Shown: positions 1 to 12,144, counted from the first letter of the stretch. The stretch: 64,000 nucleotides of DNA from Sweltsa coloradensis (GCA_024449915.1 JAMZAV010000307.1:248001-312000), one strand, 5' to 3'. Numbers and translations: made by a program. Notes: generated from the letters alone by a model not told the origin.

Positions 1-649
1 TCAGTTTAACAACGAGAAAACATGGGAAGTTACACTTTGATATGTTTTATGATTTTGTTTAGATAACCGGTATTTTTTGTCATTTTAAACCGGAAAACGG
101 AAAAACTCACAGGGGACACGGTTCCGAAAAATCGTATAAAAATCCTACGCTCCCCAAAGTGTACAAATCTGTTAGTTGAGTCGTGTCTCATCGGTTTTCA
201 CCACCACCCCAGACAACAACAAGCGCATGACGTCACTCTGGTGTACACCAGGTTGTGATTCATTACACCGGGCTACTCCTTCACCACCCTGGGGTCAAGC
301 CAGGCAACAGGTGTCAACTGTCTCCTTGTTCCATTGTCTTGTATTTATAACTCCGAGCTCTTCAGGGTAGCGCTAGAACCACTTAGCCTAATGGAATCAA
401 TTTAAGTCATTAATCAAGTAGATTGTTCAAGATAAACCCTTTTATCTTTGATGAAACGTTCGATCACGTTAGGGAGGTTACAGAGAAAGAAGTTGCGAGG
501 GTTAAAAGAAAGAGCGTCGTAGATTCTCTTACATTGAATCGATTGCGATGCTGTTTTACTCGGGAGACAGCACTCAATAAACACACGAATTAGTTCGATT
601 GAAACTAGTTACTTCTTTATCACTTGATCTTCTCAGGTCTGCTTCAAAA
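1..649. other. No gene recognised
   Basis: Mixed-composition sequence without a coding signature; the 64-codon ORF at 176 has no recognisable domain. Confidence 0.6.
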
Positions 650-792
650 TGTTAACTCTTAAAATCTCTACGAAATAAACAAGAAATTACATTCCATTCA
701 AAATTCCATGTGCTCGTAATGATTTTTTTACATTTCGCCAATCAACCAAATTTCAGACACTTTCACTAAATTATCAACCATTGATATGAATA
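650..792 (+). mobile_element. LINE C-terminal remnant (28-kb type)
   Basis: Matches the stretch at 28085-28215, sharing blocks such as CAAGAAATTACAT, CCATGTGCTCGT and AAATTATCAACCATTGA. Heavily mutated, with stops in all frames. Confidence 0.6.
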
Positions 793-1679
793 TGAATGAT
801 ATGTGAATACGACTAGTACGCACGTCGAAATAAAAGCATCAATTCCACTTACTTTATCTACTATAACCCCAACTTAAACTATAACAAAGTGTATGTTTAG
901 AACTTTACCAGTAGTATTCTTCTCTGTTAAGTTATGGGTTTGGTCAAAACATTCTTACTAACAAGGAAATATGGTGTGAAAGTTTAAACATCTAATATAA
1001 GGTCATGTAACTTAATTTCTTTAAAAGTATACACATCAATCATACTTAATACATCTATGGTATTGGCGTTTTAACCATAGATTTAGAAAGTTATTTTCAT
1101 AGCTTTGTATAAAACCATATGTAGTGAAATAAATTTACCCTTCACAACCATTTTTATTTGCAAACAATTGTTAATTGCATAAAAAATGAGTTCAACTAGC
1201 CAGGTTTTACCCATTCAAACTAACAAATAAAATACTAAAAGATCCTAAACAAATCCAAGAGAACTAGCATAGGAGTGGTACGATAACGACTCATCAGCTT
1301 TCGTGTAAACAATGTTAAACTCTCATTGTTATCCGTGTTGACAATAATCAATACTGCGATACATAAACAATTATAAAATACAAATACTGTTTCTATTCTC
1401 GACTATGAGTGGTGATAGAATATAAGTAACTACTCAATTCCATTCCTCATATGAGAATTTAACCCGCGTCCGCTGGAGTCATTCACTTCGGGTCTCAGAT
1501 CCAACCATATGAGTGACTGAGAGCGGCTGTTTCAAATAGCTAGCCTCTCGTATTATCTTCAAATAGTAGGTTGGACTCCCAGTAAAACGTCTTCATAACG
1601 TGGTCCAATATTGTGTTCATAAAAAACTCCCAAGATTTCGAACTAGCCTCACTTTTTTCGCAATTGATGTCTACGGTTC
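793..1679. other. No gene recognised
   Basis: AT-rich and stop-dense on both strands. A slightly GC-richer patch at 1450-1545 has no ORF. Confidence 0.6.
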
Positions 1680-2080
1680 CTTTATTTCCCCCGGCCTGGC
1701 CTCTTACCCCCAGCTGCCACCATTCTACCGTGGCGCTCAGTGGCACGCGCGCGAACTAACCTCGTTCCGTCCTCTAAACGACCTCACTCGGTCAGTTCGC
1801 GAAGCTCCGAGGACAAACTATCGAGTTTCGCTTTCGCTTTCGTGTTTCCTCCCGGCCCAAAGGTCGCACGTCCAACAGGAATCTCATTCCGAAGTCTGGA
1901 GTCTAAGCCCGGAGGGAATTTCTTGTTTTTCTTCCCCCCGTAGTTCACGACTTCTTACCTTGTAATCAGCGCTGCGATCAGTTTACTTCGGGGATGCTGT
2001 TTCGGGTTACGACGCCGTTCGTTTCACTTCGACTTTATTCGGGTGTATTCGGGTCGTGGGCTGTTACATTTATACGGGTT
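1680..2080. promoter_or_regulatory. CpG-rich island, possible promoter
   Basis: A 400-bp segment with many CpG and GC boxes (CCCCGGCC, GGCACGCGCGCG, CCTCCCGGCCC) in AT-rich flanks. It includes GGTCAGTTCG, which fits the arthropod initiator TCAGT. An ORF of 121 codons crosses it (1600-1965) but has no recognisable domain. Could be a promoter/5'-UTR or a decayed repeat. Confidence 0.35.
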
Positions 2081-2246
2081 AGGAGGACGATTAGCTTTAG
2101 ACGACACGTAAGGGTTTCAATTTCACCACCATTTGTTGCGCTTACACGTTCTGTTCAGTTCTAAACAGTAATGAACGGCATCCTCTGTTCTGTTTGTTAC
2201 TCCGGAACTCTTACGGCACATACTATAACAGAGAACTCCCTCCGTC

Positions 2247-2405
2247 CGTGGTGGCGCATAATATTAGGGCGTTGATCCTAAGCGTGTGGCTCAACGAGGT
2301 CATAGGTTCGAATCCTACATAAAGCTTGGGTTTTTAATAATCGTTCTTCATCGTCATTTGTCACCAATCGACTCGAATAGCCTCAGTGCGTAAAAAGACA
2401 AGTTT
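2247..2405 (+). mobile_element. SINE-G (tRNA-headed)
   Basis: Head GTGGTGGCGCATAATATTAG, then GGCGTTGATCCTAAGCG and B box GGTTCGAATCC. The 3' part (GTCACCAATCGACTCGAATA) resembles the tail of the SINE-5S copy at 51755-51800. The head matches the trimer at 8527-8741. Confidence 0.65.
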
Positions 2406-2610
2406 AAAAACAAAATATTATCATAAAGGTCAATACAGTTTTATCACAACTTCGGGTAAGGAATTCCTTGAAAGAGGGAACGAAGCTACTGTATCAACAG
2501 ATCGACGAAGAATACAAAAAATTAAAATTAAACAATTTTTCACAGCTTTCAAATCTAGTTGTTGGTGGATGGACATGTCAAAGAAAAGATGAATTGAACA
2601 CACTTTATCT

Positions 2611-2690
2611 ACCTTCCCATACCGTCTGTGGCTGGCCCTTTCCAGCACGGTCCGTTCTCGCAATCAATCAACGGTTGACACGCCCGTAAA
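2611..2690 (-). repeat. Family A fragment
   Basis: TCTGTGGCTGG followed by CAACGGTTGACACGCCC, the reversed 5' end of family A, with an internal deletion. Confidence 0.45.
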
Positions 2691-3102
2691 ACAAATAAAA
2701 ATAAACTCAAAAGTTGATCGCGATTTCATTTATTTTACTTATAAATTGACATTTTTGCATATATTCGTATGCGCCTTGCAGATAGATGTGCTTTTAATAA
2801 ATTACTCTTCACCTAGCTTTTACGACAGCTCTAAAATCCCCGTTCGCCTATATATTTGTGGGAATTGGTTCTTTAATCCTAAAAGTTCCAACAGGAACTG
2901 AGAATCGAGTGCGACCCCCTTTTCTTGCACTTAAATAGGTTGACGGGAGTGAATTTATTCCTGCTTTAAATGCAGAAGGTCAAGAGCTGTGGTGCGGGGG
3001 GGGGGGAAATTGGAAGCTTTTAAAAGTTAAATTACCCTTCTAGAAACTTAGACCAATCTTTTAACGAAAGCTTTGCGACACAGTTACAAATCACATTTAT
3101 TT

Positions 3103-3256
3103 ACAATAAACACATTTTTAAAACTTGACTCAGGTTATTTTTATTTTTATATTTGAACGATATTTCAAAACTACTCCAGCTTTTTCTTCAGGTTCTTATT
3201 ATATAAATAGAAAAATAAAAATAACCTGTGTCAAGTTTAAAAAATGTGTTTATTGT
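3103..3256. mobile_element. Foldback element
   Basis: Arms 3103-3149 and 3211-3256 are near-perfect inverted repeats (ACAATAAACACATTTTTAAA, CTTGAC-CAGGTTATTTTT). The loop holds GATATTTCAAAACTACTCCA and TTCTTCAGG. Confidence 0.75.
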
Positions 3257-3615
3257 AATATAACCAGGTTAATAAGTAGAACATTGTGTAAACACATTTC
3301 TTTAGTTACAATAATATTTAATACAATAAAGAAATTAAAATATCCAACCCGACCAGCATTTAATTGATTTTTTAGTTTCTTTAAATTTAATTTCTATCGA
3401 TAGTTAAAGATTTATTAATTTATTAAGATTTAAAGATTTTAATGTTAAAAACATACGGGAGTGTTTCCCGATAGTCAAAATATCGAGAAATGTAAACATA
3501 TTATTGTTACTATAGAATCAGTAAGACTTATATAAATGAGTGTGTAAAAGAACAATACTCGTTTAGTGAATGTAATTTTCAGTATTTTTGTAATTTTTTT
3601 CATCAAGATAATAAA

Positions 3616-3756
3616 TAACTCTATTTTACTATACACTGCATTTAATAAAGGCCTAAATAACAAGATTTTAAACAATATTTCGACGACTTGTCTTGTATAT
3701 AGTTTAAAATCTTGTTATTTATTTATTAAAGTGCAGTGTATAGTCCAATAGAGTTA
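3616..3756. mobile_element. Foldback element with TTCGACGACTT loop
   Basis: Arms 3616-3673 and 3702-3756 pair (TAACTCTATT, ACTATACACTGCA, AACAAGATTTTAAAC). The loop starts AATATTTCGACGACTT. Flank CACCTGCTCTTAAAGTTTCA matches, in reverse, the left flank of the 46-kb element. Confidence 0.75.
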
Positions 3757-3864
3757 CTACAACTAAACCTCACCTGCTCTTAAAGTTTCATCAAATTAAT
3801 ATAAAGTTAACAGTTGTCAACTTAACGCAATCAGTTTTGTACAATAAGACATTTCTATGATACG

Positions 3865-4121
3865 CCGACAGTGTTGCCTCGAGCGTTAAGCGCGCGACTC
3901 TGATTCGAGAGGTCCCGGGTTCAAATCCCGTCGAGACCAGCAATCCTGACTGAAGGTTTTTTCCGAGGTTTTCCTCAGTCGTCAATGTGAATGCAAGGGA
4001 TTGAGTCCTCTTAAACAGCCCTCGGACATCCCTTCACAATTTACCTGTCCTCAAAATATCTATAGTTAGGCATGAATTTCACCCTGGGCAGGCTTCCAAC
4101 AAAAATTATTATAATTATTAT
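3865..4121 (+). mobile_element. SINE-C, near full length
   Basis: tRNA-like head with a degenerate A box (TGCCTCGAGCG) and the B box GGTTCAAATCC, then a body (CAATCCTGACTGAAGG, CCGAGGTTTTCCTCAGTCG) and a tail (CCTCGGACATCCCTTCAC, CACCCTGGGCAGG), ending in AT-rich sequence. The reference copy for this family in the window. Confidence 0.85.
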
Positions 4122-4650
4122 ATTACGTTGTAGATTTTACACAGCAAACTATTAAAAACGAGCGTTTGCTTTGCGTTACCCCGGCCTCGGAATGAAATCC
4201 ATGTGACACGGTGTAAAGTGATCTAAGTGTCTGCAAGTAGTGTCTGAACTCGAGATTTCCCCCGAGAAGTTGCCGTCATCTCTAAATGTTCCCGGGGGTA
4301 AAATAACCCGGTCTAGGGAGGTTTATGATCACGGTCCACTCGCTCGCTGAATACAAGATGGCTTCTTATGAAAAGCCAATTCGAGCTCGCGACAAATTAT
4401 TGCGGTGAAACATTCCTTCAACGTGGTGTATTCAAGTGGACGAGGTAGACGTGAAATATATTTGTTGCGACTACCTGCATGAAGATGTAGCTCAAGTGTG
4501 TGAAGCGTAGGTCCTAAGTCAGATAGCCTTCACAAGGAGACGTAACTGCACGTTTTTTAATGTTTTTTCTTTAGTTTTTATGAATTTAACATAATGAGTT
4601 TTCTTAATCAGTTTGTAGATATTCTCGTCAAAAGTACGTAAAACATTCTT
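4122..4650. other. No gene recognised
   Basis: Moderately GC-rich patch at 4170-4470 without a sustained ORF; unclassified. Confidence 0.5.
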
Positions 4651-5057
4651 ATTTAGAGTCTACCCACTCGGGCATATAACTGATTTTCGGTGGGGGACAT
4701 TAAACCAAAGCGACCAAGCCAACACTATAAGACCCGACGCAATCGACGAGTGAGCGATAACCAACCTAAGATTGATGTTGTTTTTAATAGGAAATATAGC
4801 AATCAGTGGTATGGACAGTGCGAACACCCGCGGATCAACGCCAGAATCAACATGGCCGATTCAGAACAACTTTGAATTTATTGTGTGCCTCTTTGCTAGT
4901 GTGGTTCCAAAGTCGCCGTTTACTAATTCCTAAGACAAGAACTAATGGACTTAAGTCCAAAACTTAAGTTTAAAAAGTTCTGTCAAGAGCGGGAATCGAA
5001 TCCTGGACCTCCTGCATTGGAAGCAGAGACGCTAACCACAAGACCAACGAGCCAAAC
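4651..5057 (-). mobile_element. SINE-D1, full length
   Basis: Minus strand: a tRNA-like head starts at TTGGCTCGTTGGTCTTGTGG with B box GATTCGATTCC. The body runs through ATTCCTATTAAAAAC and GTGGGGGACATT-like blocks to a tail at GAGTGGGTAGACTC. The anticodon-loop position reads CCA, as in tRNA-Trp, but the stems are imperfect, so this is a SINE head and not a tRNA gene. Confidence 0.85.
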
Positions 5058-5149
5058 ATACGTAGCTGTTGAACTTGTTCTAGGCAGGTCCAAAGACACT
5101 CAATCACCAGAACACAGGTGTCATTCTCAATCCTCCCCGTGCTAGAACT

Positions 5150-5722
5150 TCAATGTATCAAAATTGTTTCTACAACCGTGCAGTCACACTATGGAACACA
5201 ATACCCCTGGAAGTGAAAAATGATAGTAATTTTAAGAATAGGATAAAAACTTTATTTCAGTGATTCAAATGTAACATCAGACTGGTTTTAATCCGCATTA
5301 GTTGACCTACGGTTTTCATTTCTCACAGCTTTTTTCGATTTTAATTAGTGTAGTTGTATCTACCAATCTAGCCAAAATAATCCCATGTTTGTCATTTTAT
5401 CATTAGGCCCTAAGTGTAGCGAATGTCTCCTATTTTATTGAACGTAGTTCTGATTTTGATTCTATTGTATTTCTCTATTTCAATGTAACGTAGTATTGTT
5501 TTATGATTAGTAATATCTTAAAGTTTTAGTTTAAGTATCAAGCGCTCACAGAGTGAAACAGGCATGCCATGCTATGGGCTCTGCCCTATCTGTTTCTCTT
5601 CTACAACCATGCTGTATTCTCGTTACTTTACTTTTATATATATATTGTTCATACATTTGTAACCTTGTATACATGAGAATATCATGTGGATTGTAAAAAT
5701 AAATAATAATAATAATAATATT
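5150..5722 (+). mobile_element. LINE 3' end with C-terminal RT remnant
   Basis: The + strand reads FYNRAVTLWNTIPLEVKND then FKNRIKTLFQ-stop at about 5165-5262, the typical C-terminal end of a non-LTR RT (an aromatic-N-R block followed by LWN.LP). It is followed by about 440 bp of 3'-UTR and an (AAT)n tail at 5700-5722. A hairpin at 5555-5596 pairs GAAACAG with CTGTTTC and GGGC with GCCC. It is 5'-truncated just downstream of a SINE-D head. Confidence 0.75.
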
Positions 5723-5756
5723 AATAAAAACAGTTTTAAAAAATAACAAAATTATT

Positions 5757-5850
5757 AAAGTATGTTGTTTGTCGAGTATAGAGTTACACATATTTTATTA
5801 AGAAGCGTTTTGTCTTGCCTTAAAACTACCCGGCACCTCCACCAAAATTT
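5757..5850 (+). repeat. Family F unit
   Basis: AGTATGTTGTTTGTCGAGTA ... and the core ACCCGGCACCTCCACCAAAA at 5828-5847. Confidence 0.6.
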
Positions 5851-6069
5851 CGAAATTTCATTTAAAAAAAATGTGATTTCTTTTGCCTTTAATGAGAATG
5901 TAAAAAATTGAGTTATTTTTAACAGCCCGTGTGTATTTCCTTGAAGACTAGAAAAAAAACAAGAAAAATACTTACCTAACATTTGTCCCCTGAAGAACGC
6001 CATGCAATTATTCCTAGAAAGTTTTCTCAGGATGAATAAGTTTAAGAAAATTTATTTTTAAATTAAATT

Positions 6070-6155
6070 ACAGTATATTGTTTGTTGAATATGGTTACAC
6101 AAATATTATCGATCTTATTGTCTTGGATAGTACGGACCCGGCACCTCCACCAACT
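6070..6155 (+). repeat. Family F unit
   Basis: Same layout as 5757-5850 (AGTATATTGTTTGTTGAATA ... ACCCGGCACCTCCACCAA). Confidence 0.6.
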
Positions 6156-6517
6156 CTACAACATTTCGCAAAATAACGATGCCGTTCAAAACACGTAAAT
6201 TGCACAATTTTCTCCGAATCTTGCTGAATATGATCTGTGAGTACTTCATTAATTTATTTCCAACACTTGATGACATCACTATGTTATTTATAAATGAGTT
6301 CTTTTTCTTGTGTATACATGAAGCAAAGTAAGTACCATCAGTTATAATTTTAAATCATGCACGAACTCTATAATAAGTGAATTGTGAGAGCATTGAACCA
6401 CTAGACTTCTTCGTGAAAGGTCTCTAGAACGATTCCCAACTTCTGTAATACTAAATAACTGCGAGTATAAATTCTGGATTCAGGTAAAACCACTTCTCCC
6501 TACTAACAAATAAAGAC

Positions 6518-6716
6518 AACGTTCGCACTGTCCATACCACTAATTGCTATATTTCCTATTAAAAAATATCGATGTCTGGTTGGTTTTCGCTCACTCTTTG
6601 ATTGCGTCGGGGCCTGCAAGGTTGGCTTGGTCGCTTTGATTTACTGTCCCCTACTGAAAATCAGTTATATGACTGAGTAGGTAGACTCTGAATACGAATT
6701 TATTTATACATACCTT
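6518..6716 (+). mobile_element. SINE-D1, head-truncated
   Basis: Begins at GTTCGCACTGTCCATACCAC, then TTGCTATATTTCCTATTA, TTGGCTTGGTCGCTTTGATT, AAAATCAGTTATATGACTG and AGGTAGACTCTGAATACG. Confidence 0.8.
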
Positions 6717-6924
6717 GAACTAATTTATGTTTTACACAGTGTTATATCGTCATAGTTCATGTGATTAATTAATAACCTCGGAAAGAGATTTTAATTTAAA
6801 TTCTAAATAATGAATCACCCATTTTAAATTGAACATAATCATGTGGTTAACTCTCTGGCACATAGTCTTTCATGCTACAAATTGTGATAATAATTTTTAA
6901 TAATTTTTTTTAATATTTGAATGC

Positions 6925-6960
6925 GGGAGATCCGTGGTTCGATTCCCGGTTGCGGCGGAC
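6925..6960 (+). repeat. 3' half of a tRNA-like head
   Basis: GGGAGATCCGTGGTTCGATT followed by CCCGG: a T-arm with an intact B box but no 5' half. Confidence 0.4.
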
Positions 6961-8164
6961 TTTTTTAATTTCTGAATTGTAGTAAATAATATCAATAACC
7001 CAAACATCATCATTTACAATCTCTGTGTAAAAATTATAATGATTCATGAATCAATCAATAGTCAATAATAAATCTAGATTTTTACATTTATAGAACACAC
7101 TACTTGGTCTTATTTCTATCAATACATGATTAAATTCGTTGAACAAATTCACCCGTTTCACAACAAATGAAAACAATTAGGTAAAGAAGAAGCACATTTT
7201 GTACTGTTTTGTTATATAATTAAATGCAACTTAAAAAGTTTTACAATGTGCCTCGAAGCTAACACTAACGGCATGTGGTAAAATAAAAGTAATGTGTATT
7301 TGGGTTTGTACGCCATTTTGTAGACAGTTCTGAAGGCGTAGTATGCAGTCAAATATAAATCTTCCTTAGCGCTTATTCTAGGCACTAGTAACAGCTGTTT
7401 CTAATACCGAAGCCAGGAGAAGATTAATAATTAATGCAGCGATAATGAGAACACATTCGCCTCTTACCACAAACAAGGATAAAGGTAAATTAACAAATCC
7501 AGCTCCGTATACAACTCTTCTTCTAGTGAGTTGATTTGTAATGAATGGATTCGTGCACTTTGTTTTGAATGCATGATTTACTAATTGAGTTTTTGTCTCT
7601 AACATCATCAAGATATTATGTTACACATTCTAAGCGATATAAAATAGAAGCACTGGTAGAAATAATTTATCAGATTTTTTATATATTTTCTTTTAATTAA
7701 TCAAATCAGGGCATGTTAAGATAATGTGTCTTTCAACTTGTAAAGGTATTCCATGAACTGTTACCTGTGTTTTTATATTGAAGAGAGTTGTAATCTGAAA
7801 GTAAAAAACCTATTTTAGTCCAAGATAAACAGCTCCTCTAAAGGAAATGTAATTTACTTTTATTTTGACACCGGTTATCAAATTACCAAACACTTGCATT
7901 TACTATTTTTAAAGAAACTAATCAGCCTCAGTTCTCATGAATATGTTACCCACAGAGGTAACGAAACGTCGAGGTACGTCTTGACCTAATATTAATTCGC
8001 GACGCGGAGAAAAAACCCGAACTCTTACACCTTTGATTTAATATTGACGGGCCGCGAAAGATAAAAATGTGAATGATATATAAAGAATATTTCGCAAGAG
8101 TGGTTAATTAAGATAACAACGAAACAAGATTGAAACTAGATAAGGTATTTTGCAGTAAGAACAA
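6961..8164. other. No gene recognised
   Basis: AT-rich. The minus-strand ORF at 7378-7611 (77 codons) has a hydrophobic stretch (LSLFVV, VLIIAALIINLLLA) but no family match. At 7950-7980, GAGGTAACGAAACGTCGAG resembles the centre motif of the foldback elements. Confidence 0.5.
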
Positions 8165-8324
8165 TTGTGAAGGGATGTCCGAGGGCTATGAGGACACTAT
8201 CTTTTGCATTCGCATTGATGATTGAGGAAAACCTCGGGGAAAACCTTCAGTCAGGATTGTCGGTCTCTTTACGGGATTTGAACTCGGGACCTCCTGAATC
8301 AGAGTATGCTCGAGCCAACACAGT
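8165..8324 (-). mobile_element. SINE-C
   Basis: Minus-strand copy with the tRNA-like head (GTTGGCTCGAGC; a T-arm-like segment at 8270-8295) and the body through GGACATCCCTTC. Confidence 0.8.
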
Positions 8325-8526
8325 AAATAACAGCTAGTTTTTGAAATCATTCGAAATATTCACTTGCTTGAAAACCGCCCTCAGGTGTTGATTGATCTCG
8401 TTCCAGTACATTAAATGATTGATTAGTGATGATAATGATTTTTGTTGCTTTACGTCTCATAGTAATGCACTAAGGCTGATGAAAGATGAAGGATAGTTAC
8501 GAAACAAAATATGCCTTATGCTGGCT

Positions 8527-8741
8527 TCGAACCCATATCGTTGTGGAGCCATACGCTTCGGACCAGCGCCCTAATCGTATGTGCTACCGCGGACGACATC
8601 GAACCCACGTCCTCGTAGAGCCATACGCTTCGGACCAGTGCCCTTATTGTATGTGCCACACGGACGCCATAGAACCCACGTCCTCCTAGAGCCATACACT
8701 TCAGACCAGCGCCCTAATCGTATGTGCCACCGCAGACGGTA
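8527..8741 (-). repeat. Head-to-tail trimer of tRNA-like units
   Basis: Three units of 71-72 bp at 8527-8598, 8599-8669 and 8670-8741. Each reads on the minus strand as a tRNA-like domain: GTGGCACATACGATTAGGGC, then GCTGGTCCGAAGCGTATGGC and a B-box-like GGGTTCGAT or GGGTTCTAT. The acceptor ends do not pair well and no body follows, so these are pseudo-tRNA or SINE-head units and not working tRNAs. Confidence 0.75.
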
Positions 8742-9520
8742 TTATTAATCGTATATTAATTAGTGAACTGTTTTGAAACTTTTTGCGTATTCTCTTTTCT
8801 TTGTTGTTCAAACAAATAGTTCGCAAAATAGCTGGATGAAAAACCTATTTGTCTGAACAGCAATATTCTGCTGGACGTATAAAGCTTGTATTTCCACGTA
8901 TTCCTGTACTAATCACCAGTAGTAGATGACTGATTGGCTTGTTTTCCCTCCCAGAATGCAATGGGCATTGATCTCAATGGTATTTCGTATAATCCTAGCA
9001 TAAGACTCGTAAATCCCCCCATACAAAAAAGAAACACACAACTCCTGTTTATTGTGTATTTCCTACCCTGATTACCGTACCTCGGGTCTTCATACAGACC
9101 TTGTGTGTTCGAGCTTGCGTTGGATATGTCAATGACGGAATTTAAAAAAGGATTATTTCCGAACTTTACCCCCACAATCCTCGAACGATTTCACATCTGG
9201 TCTAATCGTCGACGAGTTCTCATATCATCCAGTCTGATCTCGGTTGTAAATCATCAGGCCTGCTAACTCGACTACGAATTTATTGAGTCGAGTGAATTTA
9301 TACCTCGAACATTGTTTTTTTATATTTTACGTGAAAATCCGATTAAAATCTTTACAATCTCATATCGCCCTGCGTGAATAATGTCTAATACGGATACTAA
9401 CTTCCGTTTTGTAAAACGTTAATTTTTTATAGATTTGGTGCAATTCACTGAACCTGAACCGTCAGTGACAGATGATTTTTATCCAACTGACAGAAAATTA
9501 TCAAAATAAAAAATAAAAAA
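8742..9520. other. No gene recognised
   Basis: The 88-codon minus-strand ORF at 8909-9175 shows no recognisable domain. Confidence 0.5.
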
Positions 9521-9556
9521 TGTATTTAGAGTCTACCCATTCAGTGAAAGAACTGA
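9521..9556 (-). mobile_element. SINE-D tail fragment
   Basis: Only the terminal GAGTCTACCCATTCAGT block is recognisable. Confidence 0.45.
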
Positions 9557-9596
9557 CGATATGCCTGTGATGTTTAAGTACATTTGTTTTCTGAAT

Positions 9597-9880
9597 AGAC
9601 CCGGATCCTTCACCAATATTGAAACTTAATTGTTAAAACTTGATCAGTGATGTAACTACACGCACACGCACACGCATGGTATGTTGTTTTACTGAATAGA
9701 TATTGTGAAAAAGAGAGAGACCCGGCACCTCCACCAAAACTGAAACTTGATTGCAAAACGTGACGAAAACGAATGCGTTCAGATCAGTGGTGTAAACTAC
9801 ACGCACACGCACACGCACACGCACACGCACACGCACACGCACACGCACACGCAAAACGCACACGCACACGCACACGCATG
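9597..9880 (+). repeat. Duplicated family F segment with hexanucleotide repeats
   Basis: Two successive copies of a segment: TGAATAGACCCGGATCCTTC at 9594-9613, and GAGACCCGGCACCTCCACC at 9717-9735. Each continues with TGAAACTT..., then ATCAGTG-TGTAA-CTACACGCAC and a (CACACG)n run, short at 9659-9676 and long at 9797-9878. Confidence 0.7.
9797..9878 (+). repeat. (CACACG)n microsatellite
   Basis: Hexanucleotide run broken once by CAAAACG. The dipeptide-repeat ORFs on both strands come from this run. Confidence 0.95.
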
Positions 9881-12144
9881 GCACGACATGCCTATGGTAC
9901 ATAAATACACAATCAAAGTATCCAATTAATTCAAAATAATATGAACTAGGTTAATTTATCAGACTTATAATAATTATTATACTTCTATTGTGACGAAAGT
10001 TTGTTCCTGTAACTCTGAAACGGAACTTTAATAATTCCACATACTACAACCACAGTTAAAACATGAATTGCTGTTTACCTCACTCTATCTGCACAGTGAA
10101 CAAAGTGCCACACGTCCTATATTGCCAGCACATTTATAATCCTAGCTCTATATCTCACTCGAGCATCAAAGACTGTTCGAATACATTCACTCCCTTCACG
10201 TGACACTGTTGTTGTTTGGTATGCGACATAATTACAAGCTCTCTTCACCTACAATTAAATGCAGGTTGATCAACGCCGTGACGCCACTGGTTTATACAGG
10301 AGTGAGGGGGAATGTTATAGGGATGACTCGTCGTTTGTTTGTGAGGTTAAGGTTGGTTATATTTCATGGAAATTTATTATGATGAGATGAATTTACATGT
10401 TAATTTGTTTCGAGATGCAATCTATTTGTAAAGCTCTTGACAAGAAATGTACGTAACTCTTTACCTCTTTAATTTATTACTTAATTTAAACTTTATTTTT
10501 ATATAAAGAAGAAGCAGACCTATCTTTAATAAAATTCTTGAATCAAGTACAAACACATTCTTACAGTTAAAACGAAATAATTAAACGTGAACTCTGGAAA
10601 TATAATAATCGTATGGTACCAATGATAGTCATTTAAGATAATTATTTCAAAATAAAATGTAAGTGTATCTATGTTTATGTTATCCTATTAATTACTTTGA
10701 TCACAAAAAGTTGGTAAAATTACATTCAAGAATGGAGCATTTGTGTCCAATGATGTAAAGAAACCACACGATAAAAACTGTACGAATCTTATCGATTCTC
10801 TTTAGGTATGTGCATGAATTCTTCTTATTTGTTTTTTCAGTAATACATTAACAAAAACAACGTATCTCAATGTGTTTCCAATATATTGAATAGTACAAAT
10901 ACCTGGGGTAAGCCCCATAACACATTCGTGTCTCCTTCCACGAAACATTTTGATTAATTAATTTTTTGTCCTTGCTGATAACTTGAAAACATACAATAAC
11001 CTAGATCGCACTATGTAAACGGTTATTCTAAAACTTTATCCTAGAGAAACCTGTTAATTTTCTCGACATTGTTAACACAAACATAACAATGAACCGTGGA
11101 GCAAAGTTCTAAACTTGCATCGCAGAAGCTTAATGTAAAACACGAAAGAAAAGTATGGTTAATTTATTAGATTAACACTGGGGCTTTTTCATCATCGTCT
11201 GCTGAATAGAAGTTATGTATTCACTAGTTTTATGCGTCTTATTAGAATCTTAACGATATTGTTCTTGCTAAGAACTATTTATTAAACTTGGCTAAGAAGT
11301 TTTATAGAAAGAAATACGAAGCAACACTCTTTGGTTGAATAAATACTCTATGCAAAATAAAGAAATATATTATAATTTAATTAGTGCTATTGGAATAATT
11401 TTTGCTAAGAATGTATACATTTAAGTGTGGTTGATCATTGTGTGCAATCCCTAATTCCAATGCAGAACGGATATATACTTTTCAACAATAATTTCTTTAA
11501 ACAATATCTTGTACCTTGAAAAGGTACTCTAAATGCAATTTAAATGTGTTTGAAACAAAATGAAAACTAATAAATAATATTTCATTAACAGATCATATTG
11601 TTTAGAGAGACAATGAGAAAAACGCTGAAAGTGTGAAATCATAGTCCGTTATATGTTTATAAGAAAAATTAAATATAGCAGATGGGTTTGCTTTCTAGAT
11701 CATTAAACTTTGTCCTTGGTGGTTTAAAAAATTGTTTTAAAATGTAGGAATCAATATAATATATAAAACTTCCACCATCTTAATGTCTGTTCTCAAAAGC
11801 GTGCACCATATTTAACTCCAATTTCTCTAATTTCTTCCTTGTTATCAAAGTGAAATATATACACATTACCCTTATTTTATCTACAACTCTAATGTTTTTT
11901 TAAGGCCTACATTAAGGGACAAGTCCCTCGTTCAAAAACAACATTCACGTTTATGCCGGTCTTTATTTAAGAGTATGACAGTTGTTATTTTAACACTTAA
12001 GTCTAAAATATACACCTCTGGCAGATAATTTGAAAGTCGATGAAACATTAGTGAAACGTTTTTTGAATGAAGGAGGGTCTTTCATAAAGCAGAAAAATAG
12101 TGTTGTTGTTTGGGGGCTATTACAATATGTCGTTATTTAACACT
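9881..12144. other. No gene recognised
   Basis: About 2.2 kb of AT-rich, stop-dense sequence; no repeats shared with the rest of the window were seen. Confidence 0.6.

Noticed and set aside
1600..1965. 121-codon + strand ORF
   Set aside because: No domain, low-complexity Ser/Arg composition, lies in a CpG-rich island that lowers stop frequency.
8527..8741. CRISPR-like array
   Set aside because: The three units are repeats throughout with no unique spacers, and the genome is eukaryotic.
9633..9902. ORFs with RV or TH dipeptide repeats
   Set aside because: Translation of the (CACACG)n microsatellite.
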